64,000 nt of DNA, taken from positions 5,948,979-6,012,978 of the forward strand of contig JAPTYO010000022.1 of the NCBI GenBank assembly GCA_036873135.1, written 5' to 3'. The notes under the pieces were generated by a model. It worked only from the letters and a program-made list of their open reading frames with translations, did not search any database and was not told the origin of the DNA. Each line of letters starts with the position of its first letter. Within the stretch, counting starts at the first letter, position 1. This document shows, piece after piece, positions 41,465 through 52,840 of the stretch. Both the position numbers and the translations under genes were made by a program. This DNA is from Clarkia xantiana subsp. parviflora (taxonomy: Eukaryota; Streptophyta; Magnoliopsida; Myrtales; Onagraceae).

Positions 41465-42066
41465 ACACACCGATGTCCGTCATCTTGAAAGAGATAAAGG
41501 AGACCAAGCTGTGGAAAAAGCCCTCTAATTTCCACAAGGGCCCATTGGGAAAATATGAAAGCAAATGGTGTGAAAATCACAAAGTGTATGGCCACGAGAC
41601 GGAAAGCTGTGTTGGATTAAGGTTTCATGTAAACAGCTTGATCTTAAAAGGAGAACTGAAGAAGTATGTCGACCAAGGCAATAAGCATCAAAACAAGTCT
41701 CATGTGGAGTCTTCAGGAAAAGGCAAAGGAAAAGAAAAGGCGAATGACAATCCACCTCTCGCCAAGCGCCGGAAAAACAACGTCACTCATGGAACCAATT
41801 ATGACGACTTATACAATCCTTGGAGCATGAAGGTGGAGGAAATAAATTTCAAACTCCCGGAAAACAAACTTCCCCGTCCACTTGAGCCAATGACTGCCTT
41901 CCTTGGCAAGAACGTTGAAGAACGATGCAAGCACCATAAAAATGGGGGGGGCATAACACCAACATTTGTTCATCCACAAAGGTGGAGATTCAAGAGCTCA
42001 ACACGCTAGATGCACTGAGGAACTATGTGGCACGTGGCAGAATCAACTTGCCGACAAATCACCTAT
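41461..42066 (+). pseudogene. Element H Gag C-terminus with two zinc knuckles
   Basis: A frame shift separates this from the previous piece at about 41450-41465. It encodes MSVILKEIKETKLW, the knuckle CENHKVYGHETESC and the usual GELKKYVDQG helix, then a basic linker. A second knuckle, CKHHKNGGHNTNIC, follows at about 41929-41972 if the run of eight G at 41944-41951 is read with a frame change. The second unit ends with an ARGRINLPTNHL-type tail and TGA. The double-knuckle layout resembles C's Gag plus Gag2. Confidence 0.65.
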
Positions 42067-42802
42067 GAAGACGTCAAACACATCATCAATCCCTTTATCT
42101 CCATTTTCGCATATCTACTTTAAGTCTTCTTAAATTAAGTACAACTTATGTTTATTAGCTATAGTACTTTTCAAAAGGAGCGATCAGTAGACGCCTTCCT
42201 GTAATCCGTTGTACAAACTCCAAATATCTAATGAAGGTTAAATCTACTTCCGTAGGTACATTACTATATCATGCATACTACCTTAGAATAACGCCAAGTA
42301 ACAACTACGCACATATTAATTGCGTCAACAACACAAGCTATCGCACTAGGAACAACAAACGGCTTAGGCCATATAACATCCCCCATGCAACGGAGCCTCA
42401 AGAATTCTATACGCACAAGACTAAAAATCGCGCTGCAATAATAAAACGGGGGCATCACCAAAGTGACAACGTCATCAACATTGTGGAAGATAGGAATTCA
42501 GGATACGCTCCTATATTATACGCACGCCTGTGCCAAACCCATCACGAGAAAAGAGTTAGAGAATTATTTCCAACATCCAGCAAGTATACCCTTGTCAAGA
42601 ACACAAGAAGGATCGTACCACTCAAAACGTACGCCGACAGCGAAACCTAATCTTCGGCCAAAACAAAGGAGAAGATGAGAATTCCACCGGTATAACATCT
42701 CTCAACCATGTGCACAATCGTCATATAGACACAACCTCGGGAAGAGTCACAAGTGTATGAAGAAACACATCAAATAAACCCAGGTCCCTTGAAAGTGAAC
42801 AC
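42067..42802. other. Element H non-coding stretch
   Basis: AT-rich. 42185-42360 resembles 43640-43790, an old internal duplication. The ORFs here are low-complexity and not recognised. Confidence 0.4.
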
Positions 42803-43294
42803 ATGAAGCATACATCGCAAAACCGGCACATTAAATTCAACACCGTGCAATGCGCAATAGGAGAAGGAGAGCAACAACTCCAAATCGGCGTTCCATTCGT
42901 GATCGTAGAAAAGCTTGACGCATATAAAGGAATCCTAGGGTATACAACCATGAACAAATGGGGTATGATAGCGTCAACATCACACCAAAAGATCAAGTTT
43001 CCAACAAAGGCAGGAATTGGTGAAATAAAGGGAGATCAGCAGCTATCAAAAGACTGCTACAAGGTTGCACTCCAACATAATTTCAAGACAAACAATAGCG
43101 GAATTCCCATCATTAATGAAAACCCAAGGGAAGATCATGCACGTCCGGCTCTTGTTGAAGCATTACAAGAAATCAAGATAGATGAGCCAAAAAGGATGGT
43201 CCGAGTAGGCGCATCACTGTCAGAAGATGAAGTAATAGAAACCATCAGGAAACAGCGGTACGACTGCCAAACGACTTGGGGGGCACCAAGTTGA
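42803..43294 (+). pseudogene. Element H protease C-terminal remnant
   Basis: GVPFVIVEKLDAYKGILGYT and HQKIKFPTKAGIGEIKGDQQ correspond to the second half of the Tat protease (VVESLGAYNGILGRTT in C). The linker EALQEIKIDEPKRMVRVGAS resembles the stretch before RT. The DGGSS active site is missing, and no RT follows. Confidence 0.65.
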
Positions 43295-44257
43295 CAAGTG
43301 CTCGGCATTCCACCGAAACGAATAATTGCAAGAACACGCGGCACCATTCTTCTAAGGAAACACCAAGTAATGATCATATATAGGCATGTACATCACGCTA
43401 AGGAGGCATCAACACGTATCAACTAGAGAACGCATACAATAATGCATAGTCGATGTTCATACATACATATTCACAATCACATATAGCGGGTGATACTTGG
43501 AAAAGCTTCGCTCCCGCGACATATGCGCACCTATCGCGTCCGCACTTAGGGAAGTTTCCTGCACAAACAAGGAGTCCTCGTATCAGACTCCTTTACTTTA
43601 TCTATTATATGCATTACTAAAAAGAAAACTTCATAACTCCATATTTTTGCAAACTTGTAAACATTGTAACTATCTGACAAAGCGCAACTCTGTTCGTAGG
43701 TACATACTACACTATGATTATTACATTGGAATTATGGCAAGTAGTAACCTATGCACATAATATCTACTTCAACAATACAAGCTAAGCATTATGTTCAAGG
43801 AGGGATTTATGGCATACAACGCCAACATACCTATTATCTACACCAATAGGGAGTTTATTTCTCCATCCATAACGGCGTCTATCTCAAGAAGGCGTTCACT
43901 CAGGAACAACGTCAACAACATACAATGCCTTGGAAGAAAACCAAAACCTATTCTAAAAGTGACATGGTGCAATATCCTCCTTGTAGGGACAAAACCCATG
44001 TTCACATCTATCAGAAGTAACATGTTGCGACATCCTCTTCAAAAGGGCAAACCCCATGTTTACTTCTAAAAAATGGCATGTTGTGAAATCCTCTGGGAAA
44101 ATCCTCATGTTCATAGCCATTCCCTGAATAAAAACAGGATGCGGCAAATACATAATGGGACTGATCACCCCACCGTGGCGGAAATCCTCTTAATAGACGA
44201 CAACCCCACACACTAAAAGTATGCATACTCTCTTAAGGGTTCATACACCATGAAGAT
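43295..44257. other. Element H 3' non-coding part
   Basis: No gene is seen. Degenerate roughly 65-bp repeats with CATGTTG...CATCCTC and ACCCCATGTT words occupy about 43965-44120. The sequence changes abruptly to element I gag at about 44258. Confidence 0.4.
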
Positions 44258-45049
44258 CGGGAACAGCGAGCACACGAGGTCATCGTTCGAGGTTCTTCCC
44301 ATGCAAGCCTGGACATGTTTCTGAACATGGCGGACCGGGTCTCCTTCACCATCGTACTCCTTGATGGTCGGGATGCCTAGCCCTGGCAGGGCGACAGTAT
44401 CCAACAGCCGCGGGATGAAAGGATGGCTGGATCGATCCCTCAACTCCGATGTCATCTGCTTCTGGTCACCCATGCAGATGCTGACGATCTTTACCACCTG
44501 ATTAGGGGTGATGGGGCCATTCAGGGGAATTGTCCTGTTTTGCACTGGTCCCGGGCCGTCGACCACGAACTTCTCCAAGTGCGCGGGTTCCTTACCCCTA
44601 TTCCTGGGCTGAACCTCCTGAACCTCCTGTTCTTCTGGAACCACCCTCGGAGGGGGTGGGAGCAGCTCTTCCCGCGGAGGCAACTCCTCCGCCCTCCTGG
44701 CGGCCTCTCTCTTGTCCAACAGAGCTTCCATGACTGCCAAAAACATAGGCATAGCATCTGCCACTGCTTTGGCCAACTACAAGTTTGAAGAAGAGCCTGC
44801 TTCCCTTCGCGGGACCTCCTCTCTGTGCCCCACCGGGTTTGGGGGAGCATCCGCCTCCCTTCGCGGGATATCTTGCCTGTTCAGTGTCGTGTCTCGGACT
44901 GAGACCTCCTCATCACCGTGCCCCCCTGTCTGAGAAACAGCAGGGTACTCCCCTTGTTCAGCAACATGTTCCGGTAACGGGGAATTCACGGTTCCAGCGG
45001 GGCGAGAACTGCCGCCCTGAACTTGTTTCTTCTTGCCACCACCGGCCAT
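44258..45049 (-). pseudogene. Element I gag N-terminal part
   Basis: Starting at ATG 45049, the frame encodes MAGGGKKK, an acidic linker, then after an in-frame TAG (44777-44779) LAKAVADAMPMF, a Pro/Arg linker, ENFVVDGPGPVQ-type residues, and the capsid entry (PGLGIPTIKEYDGEGDPVRH, VCSLFP). F has the same sequence order in one frame. Homology stops after LFP at 44258; the remaining codons are foreign. The missing capsid part does not reappear until YYQRF at 63867, on the far side of the LTR and pol. Confidence 0.8.
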
Positions 45050-45086
45050 TGATCTGGTAGAAACTATTTTGGCTTTTTGTTAGTTT

Positions 45087-45102
45087 CCCACAGACGGCGC
45101 CA
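45087..45102 (-). promoter_or_regulatory. Element I primer-binding site
   Basis: The plus strand CCCACAGACGGCGCCA is the complement of the PBS and equals the expected 3' end of a tRNA-Lys with acceptor AGACGGC-G-CCA. It differs from B's captured tRNA end at two bases. Confidence 0.8.
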
Positions 45103-45103
45103 A

Positions 45104-45865
45104 TGTTGGATCACGGGCGAAGCTCCGTTACGTCCTTGACGGAAAGCTTGGACTCCTGGGCTCCGCGTAATCCTGCAAAAGGGGATGACCTGGGTGGTGA
45201 CCCAGAATCCCTCTCCGATGCTTAAATGAGTATGGTGATCAATGGGTGGTAAGCAAAGAGTCTAAGTTCGTATTAGATAGTATGCGTTTTCTGGGGTAAC
45301 TTCCTCCCTTATATAGGAGGAGGAGTTGCCCAGGTACCTGTGACCATGCTTGGCCGTTGTGCCCATGATTCCGTGTATCTCGCCACGATTCCATATATTT
45401 CGGCTGGGATTCCATATATCTCGCCCCACGCTCCGCGTATCTTACCCGTACTCCGCGTATCTCGGGCACGCCCTGCGTATCTCGGGGAATTTATCTCTAT
45501 CTCTAACCGTCTCCCACTACTCTATCTAGTAGGCGGGTTTCTCGGTCTTTATCCTCTGATCACAAGTCCCGACTCCTGTCGGAGACTCCAGAGTTGTCTC
45601 ATTCTAGGTCACCACCCAGGACCTTCAGCCTCTACGGGACAGGTCCAGCCTCTGCGGGGCTTTACTATCGGGGCCTTTACTAAGGCATATCGGGGCCTAC
45701 TCAGAGGCTTTTCATCGGGAGCATTCAGCTCATATATCGGGACCGCTAAAGTCGGGACCTTTCATACTGGGCCTCTGGGCCTTCCAGGCTTTTCACGAGG
45801 CCCACTGGACCTACTCGCCGTCCATTGGCTGTTAACGGGACTAACGATTACATCGGAACTCATCA
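45104..45865 (-). repeat. Element I LTR, with PBS on one side and polypurine tract on the other
   Basis: It is 762 bp, TGTTGGATCACGG to ACTCATCA on the plus strand. The PBS and gag start lie on its left, as for a 5' LTR. TTTGCCCCCAAGACA (the polypurine tract reversed) lies on its right at 45866-45880, as for a 3' LTR. One LTR therefore serves both ends. TATA box (reverse) near 45309; CGTATCTCG words upstream. Confidence 0.85.
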
Positions 45866-46398
45866 TTTGCCCCCAAGACATGGGGGACTTTTAGTTCGTC
45901 ATGTCTTTCAGTCCAGATCTTTTGACCTCTTTGTCGAAGGTTTTCGCTCTCACGCCTTCCGATACCACCGTCGGAGGCCTTTGTCTTCGTACCTCCCGAT
46001 ACCACCGTCGGGGGCTTTTGCCTTGCGTGTGATCGTTTGTATAACAGAGTCTCTTACTCATGATTGCCTTGGGCCCACCAGGCCCCATGGGCAGTTGCCA
46101 AATCCGAGGAGACTCCTCGGTTACCGTAGCATTAAATGCCTAGGGATAAGGAAACGACGCTCACATCAGCGTGACTGTTGCTTTCTGAAAAAGACACTCA
46201 TTACGTCACCATCGTCTTTTCTGTACTATCCCTCAGTCTTCGACGATCGAGATTGAATTGTTTCGTCTTCAACGGTCCAGATTAAGTCCGTCCAGTCTGT
46301 CATTTTGCTTATAAAAGCTAAGACCTGGGCAATATTCTTCTTCACCATCTCCATTTTTGGAAGTGCCTCCGTTTTTGGACCTGAAGTTTTCTTCTCCC
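45866..46398 (+). promoter_or_regulatory. Element I polypurine tract and promoter of its antisense gene
   Basis: 45866-45880 is the polypurine tract (minus). TATAAAA at 46310-46316 on the plus strand is the likely TATA box of the antisense gene, whose ATG now lies at 57717 beyond F. The target site of F, CTCCC, is at 46394-46398. Confidence 0.65.
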
Positions 46399-47049
46399 TG
46401 ATGGGCCCCGGCGAAGGCCGTTAGGCCCCTAAACGATTGGCAAACGGCGATTAGGCCCGTTGGGCTAGGAGCTGGGCTGCTGGAAGGCTAAGGGCTCCGA
46501 CGGAAGGAGGTCCCGACATTGAATAGCCCCGAGTAAGTATGGCTCCGACAGGGGAGAGCCCCGAAGATATCGGACCTGGACGTAGTCGGTCCCTATATGG
46601 GAGTTGATACCACTCCCCGACACCGAATCCTCAACGATGCAACCTGGGAGTCTCCGATAATGATCGAGACTCGCCAGTAAGAGCACAATCCCGGAAATCC
46701 CGCCATGATCACATTAGTGGTGTAATGGGCGAGATATGTGGGATACGAATAACTGTACAAGATACGTGGCAAGATATACGGCGAGATATGTGGGATAGTG
46801 GATCACAATCCAACCGCCTAATCAGGTAACTGGGATAGCCTTTCCTCTATAAAAGGAGGGAAGTTATTCCAGATTAGGGTTACGTTTTTGACATACGCAC
46901 AAATACTGCTTGCTTGATCTGTTGACCACCGTACTTACGTTAAGCATCGGAGAGGGATTCTGGGCCGCCGCCCTCTATTCCCCTTCTGCAGGATTGCGAG
47001 GAGCTAAGGAATCCGTCACCGTAACCGGAGTTCCCGCCGTGATCCAACA
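46399..47049 (+). repeat. Element F 5' LTR
   Basis: TGATGGG to CCAACA, with GAGATATGTGGGATA-type repeats near 46730-46800 and TATAAAA near 46851. Confidence 0.93.
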
Positions 47050-47050
47050 T

Positions 47051-47066
47051 TGGCGCCGTCTGTGGG
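47051..47066 (+). promoter_or_regulatory. Element F primer-binding site
   Basis: TGGCGCCGTCTGTGGG starts one base after the LTR. It is the exact complement of the tRNA-Lys-type 3' end seen at I. Confidence 0.85.
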
Positions 47067-47115
47067 AACGCAACAAAAAGCCAAAAGTAAGTTTGCTTCC
47101 CTCTGATTCCATTCC

Positions 47116-50100
47116 ATGGCTGGCAACAAATCGCAGCGTTCAGGCAAGCAAGTGCCGGCCACCAGCAATCCCCCTGAGGACGCTACCCAGCATCAGGATC
47201 TGAGAGACGATGGTGACAGCACTCGCCGGGACGATACCGCGCGAAGGAACAAACCCCCTGGTGGATCCAGGAACGAGACACCTTCCCAGAATCCGGAGCT
47301 GGCCAGGGTAGTGGCGGAGGCCATGCCCTTATTCATGGAGGCCATGGAGGCCCTCCTAGACCGAAGAGAAGCTGCTAGAAGGCAGGCCGATCTACCGCCG
47401 CTCCCTCCGCGGCGAGATGCTCCCAGAAGGCAGATGGACGATAACCTGCCGCCACCCCCTCCGTTGAGGGAACAGCCCATGCCCCCCAATCCAGCACCAA
47501 CGGAGAATTTTGTGGTCGATGGACCAGGGCCCGTACAACAAAGGACTATCCCCTTGAATGGTCCCCTCACTGCCGACCAGGTAGTAAAGATTGTGGGTAT
47601 CTGCATGGGAGATCAGAAGCCCATGATGTCGGAATTGGGGAGTCAGGAGACCCATCCTTTCGTTCCCAGATTGATCCATACCTTGGCCCCTCCAGGCCTG
47701 GGTATCCCGAAGATAGACGAGTACGACGGGGTCGCGGACCCGGTTCGCCACGTGCAGAAGCACCTGACAGCGTGCATGGGCAGGACCCCTGATGAGGATG
47801 TTATCTGTGCGTTGTTCCCGAGCACCTTGGGAGAGAAGGCGATGACGTGGTTCTACAGTCTGCCCACTGGATGTATAACCTGTTGGAAGGATATGCATCA
47901 GCGATTCATCGCCCAGTACCAAGGGCGTCGACGGCTGCTGAAGAGTGTTCGGACCCTGCATGAGGTGGTCCAGAGGCCTGACGAATCGCTGGTCCAATAC
48001 TACCAGCGTTACACTGCTGGTATGACCGAGCTAGATGAGGAGATATCGGAGGGCGAGGCCATCCGCACCTTCATAAAAAACCTCAATCCCCCCTACGGCT
48101 CCGACTTACTTCACAGTGTCGCGGCCAAAAAAGTCTGGAACATGGAGGCGCTCCAGGCGAGAGTAAAACAGCAAAGCGACGTCCAAGAGTCGAAGATCGC
48201 TGCCGGAGAATTGGCTCCTCCTAAGGGGCACGAAGGAAAGCAGTTGTTCAAACCATTGGACAACCGACACAGGAAGGATAGCTCCGAGGGTAGTCGGAGT
48301 CGTGGACGCTCCAATCGGAGGGAGGATAGGCGTCCGACCAAGAGGGACAATCAGAGGGAGGAGTTTACCCCCCTCAACAGGCCTTTGAAAGAGGTCTTGG
48401 CGGTAATGGAGAAGCAAGGCCTCGCTCGTTTCCCCAAGAAGAAGGAAGGAGAAAAGTTGGGCTCCCGCACCGACCGTTACTGCCGATTCCATCGGGCCTC
48501 CGGTCACGACACTGACCAGTGTCGGGAGCTGAAGAAGGAAATAGAGAAGCTTATCCAGAGGGGTAAGCTGAAGGAGTTCGTGGGAGACTCGCGCTGCAAG
48601 CCCCGCTCACGATCTCGGTCAAGGTCCAAATCTCGATCGAGGTCCCCCAGGAAGAGGAGGTCCGATGCAGAGCCTTCGGAGGGCCCATCCGGGTCCAGAC
48701 AGAAGAGGATTATTAATGTGATCCATGGAGGGTTCGCTGCAGGAGGAGACACATCGTCTTCTCGGGAGCGTTATGCCAACCAAGTGCCAGTCGCAGTGGT
48801 TTTGGGAAAAAGGTCACGGTCGTGGACCCCGAAGGAGGAGATGGAGATCACCTTCTCGGCGAAGGATCTGGAGGGAGTAGAGACCCCCCACGAGGATGCC
48901 CTAGTAGTAACACTGGATGTAGGAGGATTCGAAGTGAAGAGGATCCTCATTGATGGAGGAAGCTCCTCCGACATCCTCTTCTCCGACGCCCTGGAGCAGA
49001 TGGGGAAGAAGAAGAAAGATTTGCGGGAGGTTAACTTCCCGATGGTAGGATTTTGCGGCACAACCTCTTATCCATTGGGGGTTATTACGCTGCCTGTGTG
49101 GTTCGGCAGTGGCTGGAAGATGGAGAAGAGAGATGTGGAGTTCGTGGTGGTCGAATCCACAGGGACGTACAATGCGATCATTGGAAGAACCACCATCAAC
49201 CCACTGATGGCAGTAGCCTCGACTGTCCATCAGAAACTGAAGTTCCCGACTGAGAATGGGGTCGGCGAAGTGAAAGGCGACCAGGTGGCGTCGAGACGAT
49301 GCTATGTCAACGCCACGAGAAGATCAAGGAAGGAGGCTATGTCGGTTCTCCAAACGGACACCGATCCTCGAGAGGAGTTTGGGCGTCCCGCCCCCATGGA
49401 GGACCTAAAAGAAGTCGAGATAGATGGACCCGAGAGGAGGGTAAAGATCGGATCCGCCCTACCCGAGGAAAAAGCTCAGGAGTTGATCGCCCTATTGAAG
49501 GAATTCAAGGAGTTATTTGCCTGGTCTCCGAGTGATATGCCAGGAATCAGTCGGGACGTGATCGAGCATGAATTGAATATCGACCCCACAATCAAGCCGA
49601 TCGCACAGAAGAGACGTCCAATGGGAACAGACAAGAGGATTGCAATCCAGCAGGAGGTTGGCAGATTGCTCGACGCGGGGTTCATTAGGGAGATCCGATT
49701 CCAGACTTGGGTAGCCAACCCAGTGCTAGTGAGGAAGAGCAACGGGAAGTGGCGGATGTGTGTCGACTTCCGCGACTTAAACAAGGCTTGCCCGAAGGAC
49801 TGTTATCCACTCCCTCGGATCGACCAACTGGTGGATGCTACATCGGGGCATGAGCTGCTAAGCTTTATGGATGCTTATTCTGGTTATAACCAGATAAAGA
49901 TGGCGAAAAAGGATGCCCCACATACCGCCTTTTACGCTGACAGTGAAGTCTTCCAGTACGACGTCATGCCTTTCGGCCTGGTGAATGCGGGGGCGACATA
50001 CCAGAGAATGGTGAACAAGCTGTTCGGGGACATGATTGGGAGTACCATGGAAGCCTATGTAGATGACATGCTGGTGAAGTCCCGACGAGCATCAGACCAC

Positions 50101-51012
50101 GTTGGCAACTTGGCAATGGCCTTCGAGAGGATGAAGCTCCACCAGGTCCGCCTGAATCCAGCCAAATGTGCTTTCGGAGTCCATTCCGGGAAGTTCTTAG
50201 GCTTCATGGTGAGCCAGAGGGGGATCGAGGTGAATCCCGAAAAACTAAGGGCGATAGAGGAGATGCAGTCCCCGACCAATCATAGGGAGGTGCAGGTGCT
50301 GAACGGTCGGCTGGCTTCGATGAATCGCTTCTTATCCAAGGCCAGCGACCGGTCGATGCCATTTTTCAGTGTGTTAAGAGCCAACCGACAATTCAAGTGG
50401 ACTGCTGAATGTGAGGAGGCGTTCCAAGCGCTCAAACAACATCTCCGCGACCTCCCGCCACTTGCGAAGCCAACTCCAGGCGAGCCGCTCTATCTTTATT
50501 TGGCTATTTCTTCGTTTGCAATAAGCTCTGTTCTAGTTAAAGCTGTCGAGGGCAATCAAATTCCTGTCTATTATGTAAGCAAGGCGTTTGCCAAGAGTGA
50601 AATGAATTACCCTCCGATTGAGAAGTACCTCTTTGCGTTGATTATTACTGCTCGAAAGTTACGGCCCTACTTCCATGCGCATGAAATTACGGTGTTGACT
50701 GATCAGCCATTGAAACACTTCTTGAACCGGCCCGATGCGTCGGGGAGACTAGTAAAGTGGGCCGTGGAACTTAGCGTGTTTCGAATTCATTTCGCTCCGA
50801 GAACAGCTATCAAAGGGCAGGCATTGGCCGACTTTATAGTTGAATCTACTATTCCCGATCCTGAAGCAACGGAAACAGTAGAGGGGCAACCGGGAATACT
50901 GAAGAGGCCCCGACGGCAGGGCAGTCGGAACAGCCAAATAAGGAGAACACCTGGGAGTTGTACACGGATGGCTCCTCAAGCTCGGACGGATCGGGTGCGG
51001 GGTTCGTATTGA
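47116..51012 (+). CDS. Element F Gag-protease-RT-RNase H polyprotein
   Basis: A 1298-codon open frame starts at the ATG 50 bp after the PBS. By residue: acidic/Pro-rich start 1-130; capsid domain about 195-350; zinc knuckle CRFHRASGHDTDQC 456-469; Arg/Ser tract 494-515; protease with LIDGGSSSD at 611-619 and NAIIGRTTINP near 686-696; RT from about 800, with CVDFRDLNKACP and the catalytic YVDD at 981-984; RNase H about 1085-1240 ending in ALADFIVEST. It should assemble particles, mature them and copy the RNA. About 40 codons before the end, near 50885-50905, the frame slips, so the last residues are not native and the second RNase H lies in another frame. Confidence 0.92.
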   Translation: MAGNKSQRSGKQVPATSNPPEDATQHQDLRDDGDSTRRDDTARRNKPPGGSRNETPSQNPELARVVAEAMPLFMEAMEALLDRREAARRQADLPPLPPRRDAPRRQMDDNLPPPPPLREQPMPPNPAPTENFVVDGPGPVQQRTIPLNGPLTADQVVKIVGICMGDQKPMMSELGSQETHPFVPRLIHTLAPPGLGIPKIDEYDGVADPVRHVQKHLTACMGRTPDEDVICALFPSTLGEKAMTWFYSLPTGCITCWKDMHQRFIAQYQGRRRLLKSVRTLHEVVQRPDESLVQYYQRYTAGMTELDEEISEGEAIRTFIKNLNPPYGSDLLHSVAAKKVWNMEALQARVKQQSDVQESKIAAGELAPPKGHEGKQLFKPLDNRHRKDSSEGSRSRGRSNRREDRRPTKRDNQREEFTPLNRPLKEVLAVMEKQGLARFPKKKEGEKLGSRTDRYCRFHRASGHDTDQCRELKKEIEKLIQRGKLKEFVGDSRCKPRSRSRSRSKSRSRSPRKRRSDAEPSEGPSGSRQKRIINVIHGGFAAGGDTSSSRERYANQVPVAVVLGKRSRSWTPKEEMEITFSAKDLEGVETPHEDALVVTLDVGGFEVKRILIDGGSSSDILFSDALEQMGKKKKDLREVNFPMVGFCGTTSYPLGVITLPVWFGSGWKMEKRDVEFVVVESTGTYNAIIGRTTINPLMAVASTVHQKLKFPTENGVGEVKGDQVASRRCYVNATRRSRKEAMSVLQTDTDPREEFGRPAPMEDLKEVEIDGPERRVKIGSALPEEKAQELIALLKEFKELFAWSPSDMPGISRDVIEHELNIDPTIKPIAQKRRPMGTDKRIAIQQEVGRLLDAGFIREIRFQTWVANPVLVRKSNGKWRMCVDFRDLNKACPKDCYPLPRIDQLVDATSGHELLSFMDAYSGYNQIKMAKKDAPHTAFYADSEVFQYDVMPFGLVNAGATYQRMVNKLFGDMIGSTMEAYVDDMLVKSRRASDHVGNLAMAFERMKLHQVRLNPAKCAFGVHSGKFLGFMVSQRGIEVNPEKLRAIEEMQSPTNHREVQVLNGRLASMNRFLSKASDRSMPFFSVLRANRQFKWTAECEEAFQALKQHLRDLPPLAKPTPGEPLYLYLAISSFAISSVLVKAVEGNQIPVYYVSKAFAKSEMNYPPIEKYLFALIITARKLRPYFHAHEITVLTDQPLKHFLNRPDASGRLVKWAVELSVFRIHFAPRTAIKGQALADFIVESTIPDPEATETVEGQPGILKRPRRQGSRNSQIRRTPGSCTRMAPQARTDRVRGSY

Positions 51013-51602
51013 TTCCGCCAGGCGGGGCGGAGCCACTTCGATATGCATTGGCCCTAACATTTAGAGCCACCAATAACGAGGCGGAATATGAGGCTCTCAT
51101 AACGGGGCTGAAAATCGCAAAGGGCACCGGAATTAAACATTTGAAGGTGAAGTGTGATGCTAGCCTGATTGTAAATCAGGTTCGGGGGCAGTATGGAGCA
51201 AAGAATCCGGTCATGAAGAAGTATCTTCAGGAGGCTAGGACCTTGAAGGAGAGCTTCAAAAGCTTTGATATCGAGGCGATTCCGAGGGAAGAGAATGTGG
51301 AGGCTGATGCCTTGAGCAAATATGCCTTGGGGGCACCTTTGGAAGAGAGTCGGAAGGTACACTTCTTGGAGAAGGTGATTCTATCGACCACCGATCCGTC
51401 GGAGGTGTGCGCTATCGGGACAGGGGCAGAGGAGGAATCCACTTGGATGACCCCGATAATTGTGTACTTAACGACGGGGGCACTTCCTGAAGATAAAGTG
51501 GCAGCGGAGCGACTGCGACGAATGTCAATTAATTACGCGATGGTGGACAACCAGTTGTACAAAAAGGGTCTGCTTTCGACGCCCTTCTTGAAATGCGTGC
51601 CG
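50906..51602 (+). pseudogene. Element F second RNase H and integrase entry
   Basis: This is in a different frame from RT. It encodes the extra RNase H (YTDGSSSSDGSGAGF, NNEAEYEAL, KCDASLIVNQ, EENVEADALSKYALGAP) and the linker to integrase (LYKKGLLSTPFLKCV). A one-base loss at about 51602 (compare B's LKCVAEP) shifts the frame again before the integrase zinc-binding part. Confidence 0.88.
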
Positions 51603-52711
51603 AACCCAATACGACTCGGATTCTGAGAGAATTGCATGAAGGAGTCACAGCCTGTCACGAGGGCGCTCGATCTATCCTGAGGAAGGCGTTGAACTTGGGA
51701 TATTATTGGCCTACGATGAATAAGGAAGCAACGGCGCTCGTTCGATCCTGTGACGCGTGTCAGAGATATGCTTCGAATATCACAGCCCCCGCCGCTGATT
51801 TGATGCCCATTGGGAGTGCTTGGCCCTTCGCACAGTGGGGCATTGACCTGGTGGGACCCCTTCCGAAAGCAAAGAGCCAGTGCACACATCTGCTGGTCGC
51901 GATCGACTACTTCTCGAAGTGGATCGAGGCTAAGCCGTTAGCCAAAACAACAGCAGGACATATCATTAAGTTCCTTCAGACCCGAATTCTGTCGAGATAT
52001 GGGGTGCCGAAGGTGATCATCAGTGACAATGGTCCTCCGTTTAATGGGGCCCAGTTGGAGAGGTTCCTAGACGAGTTCGGTATCGAGCATTGAACAGCAT
52101 CCGTCCACCACGCTCAGACCAATGGGCAGGTAGAGGCGGCCAACAAAATCGTGATGGAGGGCTTGAAGAAGAGGGTCTACGCTTTGGGAGGAAAATGGCT
52201 GGACGAACTGGAGAACGTGTTGTGGGCGGTCCGAACGACACCCAAGCGGTCAACAGGTGAAACCCCGTTTGCACTTGTTTATGGAACAGAGGCGGTCGCT
52301 CCCGTGGAAATCGCGGTGGCGTCCCATCGAACCAGCAGCTATGAGCCCTCGACGAGCCCAGGAAGAGCCAGGATAGGACCCTTGACGAATGACGAAACAA
52401 GGCGCCTGGAGTTATCCTTGCTAGAGGAAAAACGGCTGGAGGCCGACATAGCGCAAGCTCGGATGCGTTTGCCGACGGCCAGGTACTACAATCGAAAGGT
52501 CAAGTCGCGACAGTTCTACGCAGGAGAACTGGTCCTACGACGGAATGAATTCGCCCTACAAGATCGGATCAACAAGATGTCCCCGAAATGGGAAGGGCCT
52601 TACAAGATCGTAGGCATGCCGGCCCCGAACGCTTACAAGTTAGAGGATCTCGACGGCAAGGTTTTAAGAAACACCTTTAGTGGTGAACATCTGAAGAAAT
52701 GCCATGTTTGA
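51603..52711 (+). pseudogene. Element F integrase with one stop
   Basis: It contains the zinc-binding residues (HEGARSILRK, CDACQRYA), the core with WGIDLVGPLP, ISDNGPPFNG and HHAQTNGQVEAANK, and the C-terminal domain with PKWEGPYKIVGMPAPNAYKL and FSGEHLKKCHV. A TGA at 52091-52093 replaces the Arg codon after IEH in B and I (a CpG-type change). A 12-residue insert after SSYEP, not in B or I, sits near 52350-52385. Confidence 0.88.
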
Positions 52712-52840
52712 CAAATAAGTCGTCCGTAGAGGCGCGAAGATGTAATTAAGTCGCCCTGAGAGGTGCATGCTATGTTAAAGACATCAATCAATAAAGAGGT
52801 TACTTCTGATCAAAGTATTCCTGAGTTGTTCTCGATACAT
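52712..52840 (+). terminator. Probable polyadenylation region after F pol
   Basis: CAATCAATAAAGAGGTTACT near 52785 matches B's AATAAAGAGGTTGC at 19226. This is the conserved stretch after the integrase stop and a likely 3' end for sense-strand subgenomic transcripts. Inferred only. Confidence 0.35.

Larger units (their letters stand above)
39621..44257 (+). mobile_element. Element H: rearranged, non-autonomous relative of C
   Basis: There is one LTR (39621-40300), then a PBS, scrambled gag and protease pieces and non-coding repeats. No RT, integrase or 3' LTR is found before the sequence changes to element I at about 44258. LTR features (TATA, CATCGGAGAGG-like block, TTAACA end) are of the C/D type. 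Confidence 0.75.

Noticed and set aside
45104..45865. A solo LTR
   Set aside because: A solo LTR would lack both PBS and polypurine tract next to it; here both are present, on opposite sides.
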